Assembly: GCF_004027225.2 (NCBI RefSeq)
Contig: NC_044296.2
Location: 4,570,796-4,634,795 of the forward strand
Direction: 5' to 3'
DNA length: 64,000 nt
Source: Strigops habroptila
Taxonomy: Eukaryota > Chordata > Aves > Psittaciformes > Psittacidae
Below, in pieces: positions 35,146 to 45,364 of the stretch. Each line of letters starts with the position of its first letter. The stretch's first letter is position 1. The translations under genes were made by a program, and so were the position numbers. Below the pieces are notes generated by a model. That model did not search any database, had not been told where the DNA came from, and was given only the letters and a program-made list of their open reading frames with translations.

Positions 35146-36469
35146 TTATGCTCAGCTGTGTATAGGATGTGAAGCCGTTATTCCATGGAGAAGGTAGAGA
35201 GTGGCATGCGCCCTGCTGCTCACCCTGGCACCCCGACTGCCCTGTGGGCTCCTGCTCTGGCATGTGTCTGTACAGCACTTCCCTGGGGTGCACAGGCACT
35301 TTGTGGGAGCACATCCTCCGTGTGAAGGGGGTTTCTTTTGCAGGGTGACTGCCCTTAACCTACTTGAGCATGTTCACCACCAAAATGAGCATGTGAGCAG
35401 GAGCAGAGAGAGAGGGTTGGTGCTGCTTCTGCTTCCACAGCGTGGGCTGCCCTGGGCTTTGTGGATGTGAATTGAACTTTGTGGTGCTCCATCACACAGC
35501 AGGATGGTGATGAGGGGTGAGTGTTTGAGTCCCCGTGGTGCAGATATGGGGCTAGGGGGTGAGAGCTGCTCTCTGCCTCCCGCTTCTCGGGGGGTTCAGG
35601 CTGCCTTTTGCCCGCTTTATTTCATCTCCAGCCTAAGCAAGCCCTCTCCAGCCAAATTCCAAAGCTCTGGGGTGTCATTGCCAGCCTGGTGCAGGCAGCA
35701 GTGTGTGGGGAGGTCGGAGGCCTGTTTGGGGGTGCAGAGCTGTGAGTGCCTTTGGAGCTGGGGTTCCTCTGTTCCTCCTGCGGCAGGACCACAGCCGCGG
35801 CTTCATTTGTCTTTGGGGTCCGCTATTCCGCCTGTGCAGATGTGCTTTTGCATCTCATCCAGAAGGATTTATCCTGGAATAAACTGGATGCAACCTCAGA
35901 TCGGTTCTGTTGGAACAGCAACGCTCATCAAAGTCCCCTTAATTCTCAATTAGTCTGTCTGCTCAAGGCTTTAAAATTGCTTAGATAAACCACATTAAAA
36001 GTTAAATCTGAATTAACCTTTCCTTGCACAGGTGACCCCTTGGAGCTCTGACTGCAGCAAAGCACAGGGTTCCCCGTGGGGCAGCCCCTTTCTGGGGCCA
36101 AAGTGGGTGCTTTTTGGTGCTTTCCCCTCGCAGGACACCCATCCCAGCAGGGCTGCTCCTCTTCCCATGGCTCAGCCCTGCTGTGAGCTGCCCCCTTTGG
36201 CACAGAGCTGTGGTGCTGGGGTATTTTTAGAGGAGATAGGAGTGATGGCAGGAGGGAGGCTCCGTTCCAGGCAGCTCCGAGTCTTTAATTATGTTTTTGG
36301 TCTAGAAAATTATATGGTTCTTAGAGCGTAAATAGAGAACGTATGGAAGGTAATTGCACCTCGGGGTGCAGATTAGCTGGGAGCAGGGAGAGGCTGTGTG
36401 GAGGCCAGGATCAGAGGGAAGAGGGTGGAGGGAGAGGGAGAAATCAGCTCCTTGGGGCTGCCAGGCATT

Positions 36470-36520
36470 GCCCTGCTGTGGGGTGGCTGTGCCCTGCTGT
36501 GGGGTGGCTGTGCCCTGCCT
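36470..36520. repeat. 21-bp tandem repeat, 2.4 copies
   Basis: The unit GCCCTGCTGTGGGGTGGCTG (+T) occurs at 36470-36490 and 36491-36511 with no mismatch and continues for nine bases. It makes repeated tripeptides in chance reading frames on both strands. Confidence 0.9.
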
Positions 36521-37433
36521 TGGCCTGAGCTCCTTGTGCCCCATCCTCCCCATGGTGCTGATGGGGGACCCCACAGCAAGTGCCTGGGGGGGGCCTCCAG
36601 CCCCATAGAGTGAGGATCATCCCATGAGCCACCCCACTGCCCTTAGTCCCTGCATTTTGGGGGCAGTTGGCTTCAAACCTGCCTCTGGGGTACCTTGATG
36701 GGACCTCCCTGGGCACAGAGGCTGGTCTATGTGCCCCTGGTTGGAGATGTGCCTGAGCTGCACTGGGCTCCGCAGGGAGGAAGGAAATGTGAAGCATGTT
36801 TGTGTGTGTGCAGGGACAGCCTCAGTTTTCTCTGCATTTTCTTTCCCTTCAGAGCAGCCCTGATTCCACATGTGTAATCCAGGAGTGCCTGGTTAGGGGT
36901 ATGGGGCTCGGCGCGGCGCTTGCTGCTGCGTGCTGCCGCGAATGATGCTCTCATTCTGCAGCTCAAAGGGCAAAAGCAGCAGCTTTGTCTTTCAAATGCC
37001 TTGTTTTATCTTTTTTATATGGACAAGCTTAATTTTTGGTGTGTCCTTTTCATTCGAAGAAAGCATTAAATGAAAGAACACCCAAAGCTCTGCCTTGGCG
37101 GGGGTGATTTTCTGCGTGGTTCCTTCTCCCTTCCCTCCTTCCACCAAGTGTGAGGAGCTCAGATGGAAGCTCCTGCAGACAAAGAGCAGGGTTTGAGCTT
37201 GGGCTGCTGCCATGTGAAGGGCATGACAGGTCTTGTAGAGCTGAGTACCTGCAGCAACCAGGAGCTGAAACCTTCACTGGGTGCAGAAACATGAGCAGGG
37301 ACCTGAGGTAACCCTGTCCCTGCTGACAGAGACAAGGGAGGTTCTCCAGTTGGGATCTCATTGTCGGGGCATCTCCCACCCCATCCCTGGAGTCCTGATG
37401 TTCTTGGGATCTAGAGTGTGTATTCAGGGCAAG

Positions 37434-37640
37434 TCATAGAATCATAGAATCCCAGCCTGGTTTGTGTTGGAAGGGACTTTAAAGCTCATCCAGCTCCAAC
37501 CCCTTCCACTAGAGCAGGTTGCTCCAAGCCCCTGTGTCCAACCTGGGCTTGAACACTGCCAGGGATGGGGCAGCCACAGCTTCTCTGGGCACCCTGTGCC
37601 AGCGCCTCAGCACCCTCACAGGGAAGAACTTCTGCCCTAT
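37434..37640 (-). mobile_element. CR1 LINE fragment with small deletion
   Basis: Antisense CR1 starting with an intact tail (TCATAGAATCATAGAATC). It continues through TTGGAAGGGACTTTAAAGCT and the CCACTAGAGCAGGTTGCTCC block to AGGGAAGAACTTCTGCC. The expected 'ctgccatgggcagggacac' block between CCAACCCC and TTCCACTAG is missing, a ~20-bp internal deletion relative to the other copies. Confidence 0.95.
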
Positions 37641-38029
37641 GTGTAGTAAGTCCAGCAAAATCTTAGCTTGAGAGGGAAGTCAAAGGTATTGATGAGGGGA
37701 GGAGGCCTGGCTGCTGGTGCTGGGAGATAGGAATGGAACTCTGGAGAAAACAGCTGGGATTGGATAAGGAAATTCGGGCTTCAGTCTCAAATCTGGCTCC
37801 AGCTGTGGTTTGTGGAGCTGTTTTGCAGAGCTTTCCCCCGGCCTCCCTCCTCCCATTTAACCTTCCACCTGGCCAAGCGCTGGAGACATGGGATTTTTCC
37901 GTCCCTCCTTCCTCCTCACGGCTCCCAGTATAACTACATGGAGCAAAGCCACCAGCTCTGTTTATTGAACACAACTAGAAGATAAAATAGTGGAAAACTA
38001 ATTTTTTCATGCTCATTGGTGGGAAAGAT

Positions 38030-38270
38030 TAAAATTATGCAAATCCTCGGCAGCGGGCTCGGAGCAGAGATAAGGGGATGTTCGAGTCAGCTGCCTGCCT
38101 GCTAATTCACTCATTGGAAAAGAAATGAGCAGGAAAGCTGTGATCAGCGTCACCGGCCCCTCGCAGTGCTCATGGGGCCGGGAGGGAGCGGAACAAAGGG
38201 AATCTTCTTTCGGAGGATGCAGGATCCGTTCTGAGATGCTCACCCCGAAATCGCAGCCGCAATTGCTGCC
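38030..38270. promoter_or_regulatory. Candidate regulatory pocket (GATA, E-box, retained CpG)
   Basis: A repeat-free stretch with a GATAAG site at 38069-38074 and a CAGCTG E-box at 38088-38093. About a dozen CpGs are retained in a mostly CpG-poor neighbourhood. It contains no CR1 and no plausible exon. Composition and motif content fit an intronic enhancer, but the motifs are common by chance. Confidence 0.25.
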
Positions 38271-39104
38271 TGGTGAGCCCTGGGGTGCAGCATGAGGCCT
38301 GGTCCATGGCCAAGCCCAAGCCATGACCTGAGAACCCGTGAAAGTGGTGGTGGGGTCTTTCCACTACCATGGTGATGCTGGGTGAGGTGAAATTTGCCAC
38401 CTTGATCCCTCTGGTGGGTCCCATCAGCAGAACAAGGCTGGGAGGTGAGAGGGAACCATTGAAGGCGAGCAGTGCCTTGGTGCTTTCTTGGGCTGCAGGG
38501 AACAAAGTGGGGTCGGGCAGGAGCTTCACTAACCCAACACAAAGGGCTGTGTGAGGTAGGGGAAAGGCAGGTCCATGCTGTGTGCTAGGTCTGGACTTCA
38601 CCCCACGATCCCAGTGTGTTCAGCGATGATCTGGTACCCGTCTCTCCCCTGGAGACACTCGCTTTGTAGTGGAAAGCAAGTGTTGAAATTCCCCTTCTGG
38701 GCACACTAATGAACTTTAGCGAAGCAGCAGTGCTGGGGGGGTTCCCGGGATGAAAGGCCCGTGTGTGTGTGTCTGTGAAGCATCAGGCCATGTGCAGATG
38801 TGTTTGTGGTCAGGAAGCAGCATCCCATCGCGCCCTGGCTCTCTGAGTCAGCCCTGGGCTTTGGCTGAAGGAAAGATTTAACTCCTTTAGACTGGGACCC
38901 CTTGGAAACCAAACCCCTCAAAGCAGCTCCAAGTGTCGATGGTGCAAAGGCACCCATGGAATGATGACGGCAGCTCATTGCTGGGAGAGGGACCCGGTGC
39001 CAGCATGTGTTTTTGGAAGGGTTTGTCTGACTTCCTGTCAAATCAATATTTATTCACAAATCTATTTGTTTGCTTTTGTCACTGAAAACTCTTGTGGGCT
39101 TTTT

Positions 39105-39126
39105 TTGTGTGTGTGTGTGTGTATGC
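39105..39126. repeat. (GT)n microsatellite
   Basis: A T-run is followed by about eight GT units and TATGCG. A simple repeat with no gene association. Confidence 0.9.
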
Positions 39127-40189
39127 GTTGTTTTGTTCCCTTGTGTATTTTTGGCTGCGCAGCACTGGCGAGAGGGGCTGCTCCAGCTTTTGCTGGCTCC
39201 AGTCGTTCCAGCTGCTTCTCCCAACCTCTGGTTTAGAGCCTCTTTTTGTAAGGAGGGACCGGGCTGGCAGCTCTCCTCTGGCTGGCCACATCTTTCTCCC
39301 CGCTCCCCCTGTGTGCCCTTGGGTTGGAGGCGACCATGTGGAACCTTATGTTGACCTTAGTGAAAGTGGGCAGTGGTTTTCCACGACTGCGTTATGGATT
39401 GCAGTGGATGAGGCATGTGGAAAAGATCAGCTGCCCCCCAAAATACAGTGAGAGTATGGATGCTGCCTCTGGCCTTGTGCGTTTGGTTTTCCTTCATATC
39501 TGTAGCCGGAGCCGTGGCTGGTTAATGGGCAGGATGGGAGCGTGCTCTGGGTCCTGGGTGGTGCATCCATGGGTTTGAGAAGCTCCCAGTCGCAGCGTGC
39601 GGTGCTGCAGGCCCTGAGCCCCCCGTCCCGGTGCTGCTGCCTTGGCTCCCTGCCTGGGGCTGTGCGTGAGCCTGCAGCCCTGCTCGCGTCTCACATCCCC
39701 ACTAACCTTCCCCTTCATCTGTATTTCCATTTTGCTGTCAGTGAAACAAACACTGGCTCGAGCTTTGCCCCCGCCGCCTGCAGCAGCTCTCCCCTTCCCT
39801 CTGCCTCCAGCCCCTGACTCATTCCCGGCCGCCTGAGCTCATCCTGCTGCTGTTTGTTTTCCTCCCTCTCGCGTTCTTGCTGGTTTCTTCGCGCTGTGGA
39901 TGGGGACTCTGGATGTAGCACCTCTTCCTTCGCATCCAGCTGCTGCTGGTCCAGCTGTTTGCAGAGCTCTTTACACCTGCCGAAAGCTGATGGAGATGGG
40001 GCTGCGATGGAGGCACCACCCTGGACCATTTGGAATAGAAAAGGGGTTTTTCGGAGCCGACCAAGGACTTATAGTGCTCCAAGAGCACCTTGGGCATGGG
40101 GGGAGCATTGCGCCCTCCTGGGGTTGTCTGCAGACCCTCCTCCCCGTAGCTGGAGGATTATTTATCTCCCCCTCGCCAAATCACGCAAA

Positions 40190-40350
40190 GCTAAATTGAG
40201 CTGTGGCAGGCAAAAGTGTGAAGCGTATTATTAGGAACAGGGAGCTCTTGTTCCACAGCTGCTGCTGCTGCTGCCGTTGGTAATTAATGTTTGAGGAATT
40301 GCAGATCTTCATTAGGAGAACAATTAGATTAACGAGAGAACTCGAGCTGA
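40190..40350. promoter_or_regulatory. Candidate regulatory pocket (TAAT motifs)
   Basis: AT-rich, repeat-free sequence with TAATTAATG near 40281, ATTAGATTAACG near 40325 and a short (CTG)5 tract near 40259. An imperfect palindrome GGAACAGGGAGCTCTTGTTCC lies near 40235. It resembles homeodomain-bound noncoding elements in composition. No conservation data are available. Confidence 0.25.
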
Positions 40351-41883
40351 AGCTGTAGTGGGAAAGGGTTGGGGGGAGGCTTTAAAACCAAAATCCAATC
40401 CCTCCCTGGCACCCTGCCTTGGTGCTCGGGAGACGTGCCCATGCTCTGGGAGGTGTGCTGGGAGGAGAGCAGTGACGAGCGCTGCTGGAGCACACGTGGG
40501 GGGATCCTGGTGGAGAGGGAAGAGCAAGCTACAATGGTCATAAATATTTCAGGCAGCCCAGCACCCATCGTCGTTGTGGTTATTAGCACAGGGAGCATTG
40601 GGTGAAGGCTGCTCAGGGCTTAGCAAGGTCATGGACATCACTAAAAGCTTTGATTGTTGCTGGAAGCACTGAACCCTCCCCCCGAGGTGAAAGCCACCCT
40701 GGACACAGGGTATCACCCTCAGGGGCTAGGCTGGAATTCAGGCCAGTGAACGGGAATGGGGTTTGTCCCTAAGAGGTGTTTGGGGTTCCCCCCACCCCTT
40801 GTTTTCTTCCCTGTTCCCATGCTGGGTCCATGCATGCAGCTGCAGTGGGTTTGCCCTCGCACTGCATGGCTGGAGCAAGGAGCAGCACCAGCGGCTGCTG
40901 AGCGGGATGCAGCCGGAATTTGCTCGGGATAAATGAACCGTTTGAGAGGTTGTAAAGTCATCACAAGTAACAGCAGAAGGGAGGTTGGAAGGTCAGTTAT
41001 TCCCTCTCGCTGGCCCAAGGCAGCACCGCACGTTTGGAGGTGCTTCGAGGCAGATGCATGCCTGACCTTCTGCATACCTGCAGCGATGGTGTTCTAGTCC
41101 CTGGGAATTGCAGGGGATGGTATTCCCATCCCTGTGCTTCCTGTCTGCGTGCTGCCTGGGGCACCAACCATGTCCTCCCCGTGGGAGATGCTCCACATCA
41201 TCCCTCCGTCCCCTGCTTCTGGTGAAAGGAGAATCCCCCATCCTGTTCATCTGCTCTTTGTTTAGGAAATTTGAGGACAAGAATCTCTGTTTTCCAGGAA
41301 GGTGGAACCTCTGAGTGGTGCGGATGGGTCTGAGCTGGGATATGGGGTGCTGTGGGTCACCTCCTAAAAGCAGAGTATGTTGTAAAACCCGAGGGCTTGC
41401 AGAGGGGGCTCAGCTCTGTCTCACCCATCTCTTCTCCCCTTGCATGGGGAGGAAGCAGCAAGTTTTGTCTTTCAGGGGACAGCAGATTTCTCCCTGCATT
41501 AATGGATGGGGTCAGAAAGAAGTTGCATTTCCTGGTGCCTCCAGATGGTGCAGGGAGAATAAAAGCCTCTTCTGCAATATGGTGGCTTCTGTGCGTTGAA
41601 AAGAGAGGTTTGCTGTTGGACCCGTTCCTGTTTGGCTCCGTGCCTCTGGGGATGGACAAGCCACCAGTGAGCACTGATGGGGCGGGCAGAGGGGTCGTGG
41701 GCTTGGGACAGCTTCGAGCATCACGAGTGCAAGAAGCTGCTTTTCCTTGCCCTGCTGCAAATGGAGGATGAAAACCATCCTCTTCCTCCCAGCCCAGGCT
41801 CAGCCCGTTGCATGATGATGGTCTTCACCTGCCAAGTAAATATTATTACATGTTTAATTCATTGCCCACCTCTCCCGGGAGGA

Positions 41884-41905
41884 GGGGGGGGGGGGTGTGT
41901 GTGTG
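41884..41905. repeat. G-run plus (TG)n tract
   Basis: Twelve consecutive G bases are followed by five TG units. This low-complexity tract could form a G-quadruplex or Z-DNA and is prone to assembly error. Confidence 0.9.
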
Positions 41906-43243
41906 CATATGTGCTGCTTGGCATGACAGGAACACTGTCAGGAATACTCAGCCAACCTACTCGGAAAATTCTCTTTGCCTGATCTTTGTGATGCCTGACG
42001 GGTAACAAAGACACGAGATGATCTCACCAGCTTGTCAAAAAATCCCTTATGTTGGTTTAAAGTCAAACACAAAATGAAGTGCCTACCAGGTGGGGTCTGT
42101 TTGAATCCTGGGTAATGGGTCCTCTCACAAGCTCCTTTCCTGCAGCCTGCTGTAGAAGGGATATTATCAATCTCTGAATGCTTATAAATGTTTTAAGCCG
42201 TCTCTGATGCATCCCTGGTGTGGACGGGCTGTGGCTGGGTTGCTTTATCTTGTGTGGTAGCCCGGCAGGACCGCGCTCTGCAGCGGCTCGGAGCAGAAAG
42301 GCAGGAAAATCATATTTAAGAGGAGCGAGGCAGCGGGGTGAGATGAGGCTGTCAGGCAGGAGCTGCAGTACTGCGAGGATGAGCTTAGCTCCCAGTTCCT
42401 GCTTATTTAGCAGCCTCTTAATTCTGCATCTCATCCGGGAGGTGAGGATTGCAGCAGAGCCCTGCCTGGCCGAGCCGCTCGGCAGCATTCCGGGCTTGCA
42501 GCACTCAAGCGTGGCTGCACGCTGGTGTGTTCTGGGGGGCTTTCTTCAATACATTGAAGTAAGTCCTGGAGGCACCCGCTGGAGCTGGGGGCTCTCTACA
42601 AGGACATGGCAAGAGCCAGAGGCTCCCCTAGACAGGCAGGCCAGAATTAGAGAGAATGTGAGCACAGAGCATGGATGCGGCTTCGTGGCCCTGTTGCTGA
42701 CCTTGAACAGCGCAGCCTAACACACTCAGGTCTGCTCTGGTGGCTGCTGGTCTGCAGGGCTCCACCAGCCCAAGCAGTGACCTAGCATCCTCCCAGCTTA
42801 GCTCTTCAATTCAGATGAAGTCATGGCAGCGAGTGATGGATGGGGTTTTTTTTCCTTTCTCTCCTTCTTTCTTAATCTCCCCTGGCTGGTGGGTCTGAGA
42901 CACAGGATTCCTGCCAGAGCAAGGGAAGGGATTTGCTCATCTTCTGTCTTGCAAGCTCAAAACCAAATCCTCTTTATGGAGTTTAACCCCCTGTGTTGGC
43001 TGGCAGGGCTGGAGTGCCTGGCAAGGGAATGGAGAGGGGACAGATACTGAAGGAAAAGGCAGGTTGGACTAGAGAGCAGGACAGGAGCGACACCCCCTTG
43101 TCCTCAGTGCCCAAGGGATGAACTCTGCCTTGGAGTTGGGCTTGAGTGCTGTGTGCTTGATCCTGAGGTGGAAAAGCCATGTATGGAGGCATTGATGGGC
43201 CGGCTGGAGCCACATTGCCTGTGTGCCAGCTGGTGATGGGTCT

Positions 43244-43516
43244 TCATAGAATCATAGAATGGTTGGAAAGGACCTCAAGATCATCCAGTTCCAACCCCCT
43301 GCCATGGGCAGGGACGCCTCTCACTAGACCATGTCGCCCAAGGCCTTGTCACTTGAGCACTGCCAGGGATGGAGCATTCACCACTTCTCTGGGCAACCTG
43401 TGCCAGCGCCTCAGCACTCTCACACCCTTATATCTAACCTGAACTTCCCCTGTTTCAGTTTGAACCCATCACCCCTTGTCCCATCGCTACAGTCCCTGAT
43501 GAAGAGCCCCTCTCCG
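43244..43516 (-). mobile_element. CR1 LINE fragment (~270 bp)
   Basis: Antisense CR1 beginning with an intact tail (TCATAGAATCATAGAATGG), then CCATGGGCAGGGACGCCTCT, CACTAGACCATGTCGCCCAA, ATCTAACCTGAACTTCCCCT and AGTCCCTGATGAAGAGCCCC. It belongs to the 'gacatggt' subtype of the 10.8, 25.4 and 57.0 kb copies. It is 5' truncated at about the GAGAGGG(G) block. Confidence 0.95.
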
Positions 43517-45154
43517 GAGCGTCCGCAGTGTGCGGGGATGGTCCTCCCCTGCAGGGCTCCTGACAGGGAAGATAAGAACCTTGATTAGCTTTACTTGCTG
43601 GTCACTAAGCCGTGCTGGTGAAGCCAGCTCGACAGCGTGGACAAAGGCAGACAAGCCTCTTCATCCTTCTTACCGTGGCCCAGGATCCCCGTCCTCGGCT
43701 GCTGGGGGATTTGCTGGCGTGGTTTGTGCTGTTGGGAGCGCAGGGCAGCCAGGCTCACCCTCCTGTTCCTACCACTGCTTCCTAACTGGAGCACGACTGG
43801 ACCTTTTTTCTGGGGGATGAGGAAACAAACCAGATCATCAGCTGCGCTGTTGCCACAATGATTTTCATTTACCACCAACTAGTAATTAGGTTCAACTTTG
43901 TGTGTTTGCTTCACTTACTTTTATTTCCTCTCACTTGTGTTGATGAAAGCGGGGTGTGTGCAGGTGCCTCCATCCTTGCACAGGGACTGCAGCTCTCCTG
44001 TGTTGTCTGCCAGCCTGGGTACCCAGGGACGTGCACACAAGTGGCCATGTCAAATACAGGCCATAGAAGGAAATATATTTCTTCTCTCTTTTGTTTCCCA
44101 AGGCTTTTTTGCCTGTGTGTGGGCTTGAGCTGCTCTAGCCCCTGGGCTTTAATTCTCTTCCAGAATGAGAAGGCACCTCTGTACCCTCTTGGCTATGCAG
44201 GACCCTAAACAGGATAAGCAGGGGGTTGAGTTTTCCTCTGTCTTAGTGTAAATTCAGACCAACTTCATGTTACGCAGCAGGAGCCTCTTGGGGTTCAGTG
44301 GGGCATAAGGGAGTGGGGCCTTTGCCTGGGTCTGTAGAGGTTGGTTGAGGTTCTCCAGGGTGTTGTGTTTGGAAGGAGGGTTGGGGTTTGGCCTGAGCTG
44401 TGCGTGTGTGTGGTTTGGGGATTGAGGGGTTATTTCTATCATAGTTCATGTTACTGAGGACTGGGTCTACCTGGAGAATAAAAGGAGTGATGCAAAACCT
44501 GGAGGAAGCTGGGGTGTCCGTGCGGGAAGCTGGTGGCAGAGGGGTGCTGCTCCTGTGCGCACCCGTGGTGAGCTCCGGTGGGAGCACCAGGGTGGTGCAG
44601 GTCCCGCATGCTCCGTGTCAGGTTCAGAGCACTGATGAAGATAACGAGTGGAGGCGATCGATCATCAATTGCCTATAATGAGAAGGTTGTTCTTGGTGAC
44701 ATCGTGCACCAGCACTCTGAGCTGGAACTGATAAAGTGCCCCATGTTCTTAATTAACTTGCCTCCATGTTTTTCTTCGTTCGATTTTTCATCTATTTTCT
44801 GACATCTGCTTGGGCTGAAGGCAGGGGGAAGACGCTTTGTTTGGACACAATCTCATTGCAGCAATAGGGGGGCAGGTTGCTGCAGTCCTGCACTGGAGCA
44901 GTGGGCCTCTGTGGGGCAGGGACTGGTCTCCCATGCTCCTGGCCCAGCTGCTGGGGCTGGAACCCAACCCTTTATCTCTGGGAGGGCGTTTGCACAAGAC
45001 TTCTGGGTCACAACCGCCTAGTTTGTTAGAAAGCAGCTTAAGTCACCCTCGGAAGGCAGCAGAAAACTGCAGGAGCTGGAGGAAGGGCAGGCAGGTTTCT
45101 GTCAGCAGTTCTTGTGGTTCTGCTGGTTTTGCTCTTGCGAGGTGTGTGTATGTG
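43517..45154. other. Intronic DNA with one candidate regulatory pocket
   Basis: A G/T-rich strand-asymmetric segment spans about 44260-44430. A CpG-containing AT-rich pocket at 44630-44810 is listed separately. No exon is recognised. Confidence 0.35.
44630..44810. promoter_or_regulatory. Candidate regulatory pocket
   Basis: Repeat-free sequence with CpG-bearing words in AT-rich context (GATAACGAG, GGCGATCGATCATCAATTGC, GACATCGTGCACC, CTTCGTTCGATTT) and a CTTAATTAAC word. Surviving CpGs outside an island suggest constraint or hypomethylation. This is a composition-based guess only. Confidence 0.25.
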
Positions 45155-45364
45155 AAAGTTCTTCCCTGTGAGGGTGCTGAGGCGCTGGCACAGGGTGCCC
45201 AGAGAAGCTGTGGCTGCCCCATCCCTGGCAGTGTTCAAGGCCAGGTTGGACACAGGGGCTTGGAGCAACCTGCTCTAGTGGAAGGTGTCCCTGCCCGTGG
45301 CAGGGGGTTGGAACTGGATGAGCCTTAAGGTCTCTCCCAACCCAAGCCAGGCTGGGGTTCTGTG
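45155..45364 (+). mobile_element. CR1 LINE fragment, 3' end
   Basis: Sense CR1 from AAGTTCTTCCCTGTGAGGGT through GGTGCTGAGGCGCTGGCACA and the CCTGCTCTAGTGGAA block to a decayed tail (CCAGGCTGGGGTTCTGTG). Same subtype as 13.1 and 23.2 kb. Confidence 0.94.

Larger units (their letters stand above)
34741..37433. other. Intronic DNA, no exon seen
   Basis: Contains a SINE-like relic near 35108, an AT-rich pocket at about 36275-36360 (TAATTATG and TAAATAG motifs) and a 21-bp tandem repeat at 36470. No exon is recognised. Confidence 0.35.
37641..43243. other. Intronic DNA with two candidate regulatory pockets
   Basis: No exon is recognised. The pockets at 38030-38270 and 40190-40350 are listed separately. 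GT-rich tracts lie at 38760 and 39105, and a G-run/GT tract at 41884. The rest is mixed-composition DNA. Confidence 0.35.

Noticed and set aside
34112..35165. Overlapping 273- and 245-codon + strand frames
   Set aside because: They overlap in different frames across the secondary GC-rich patch. Neither has a recognisable family or exon boundaries.
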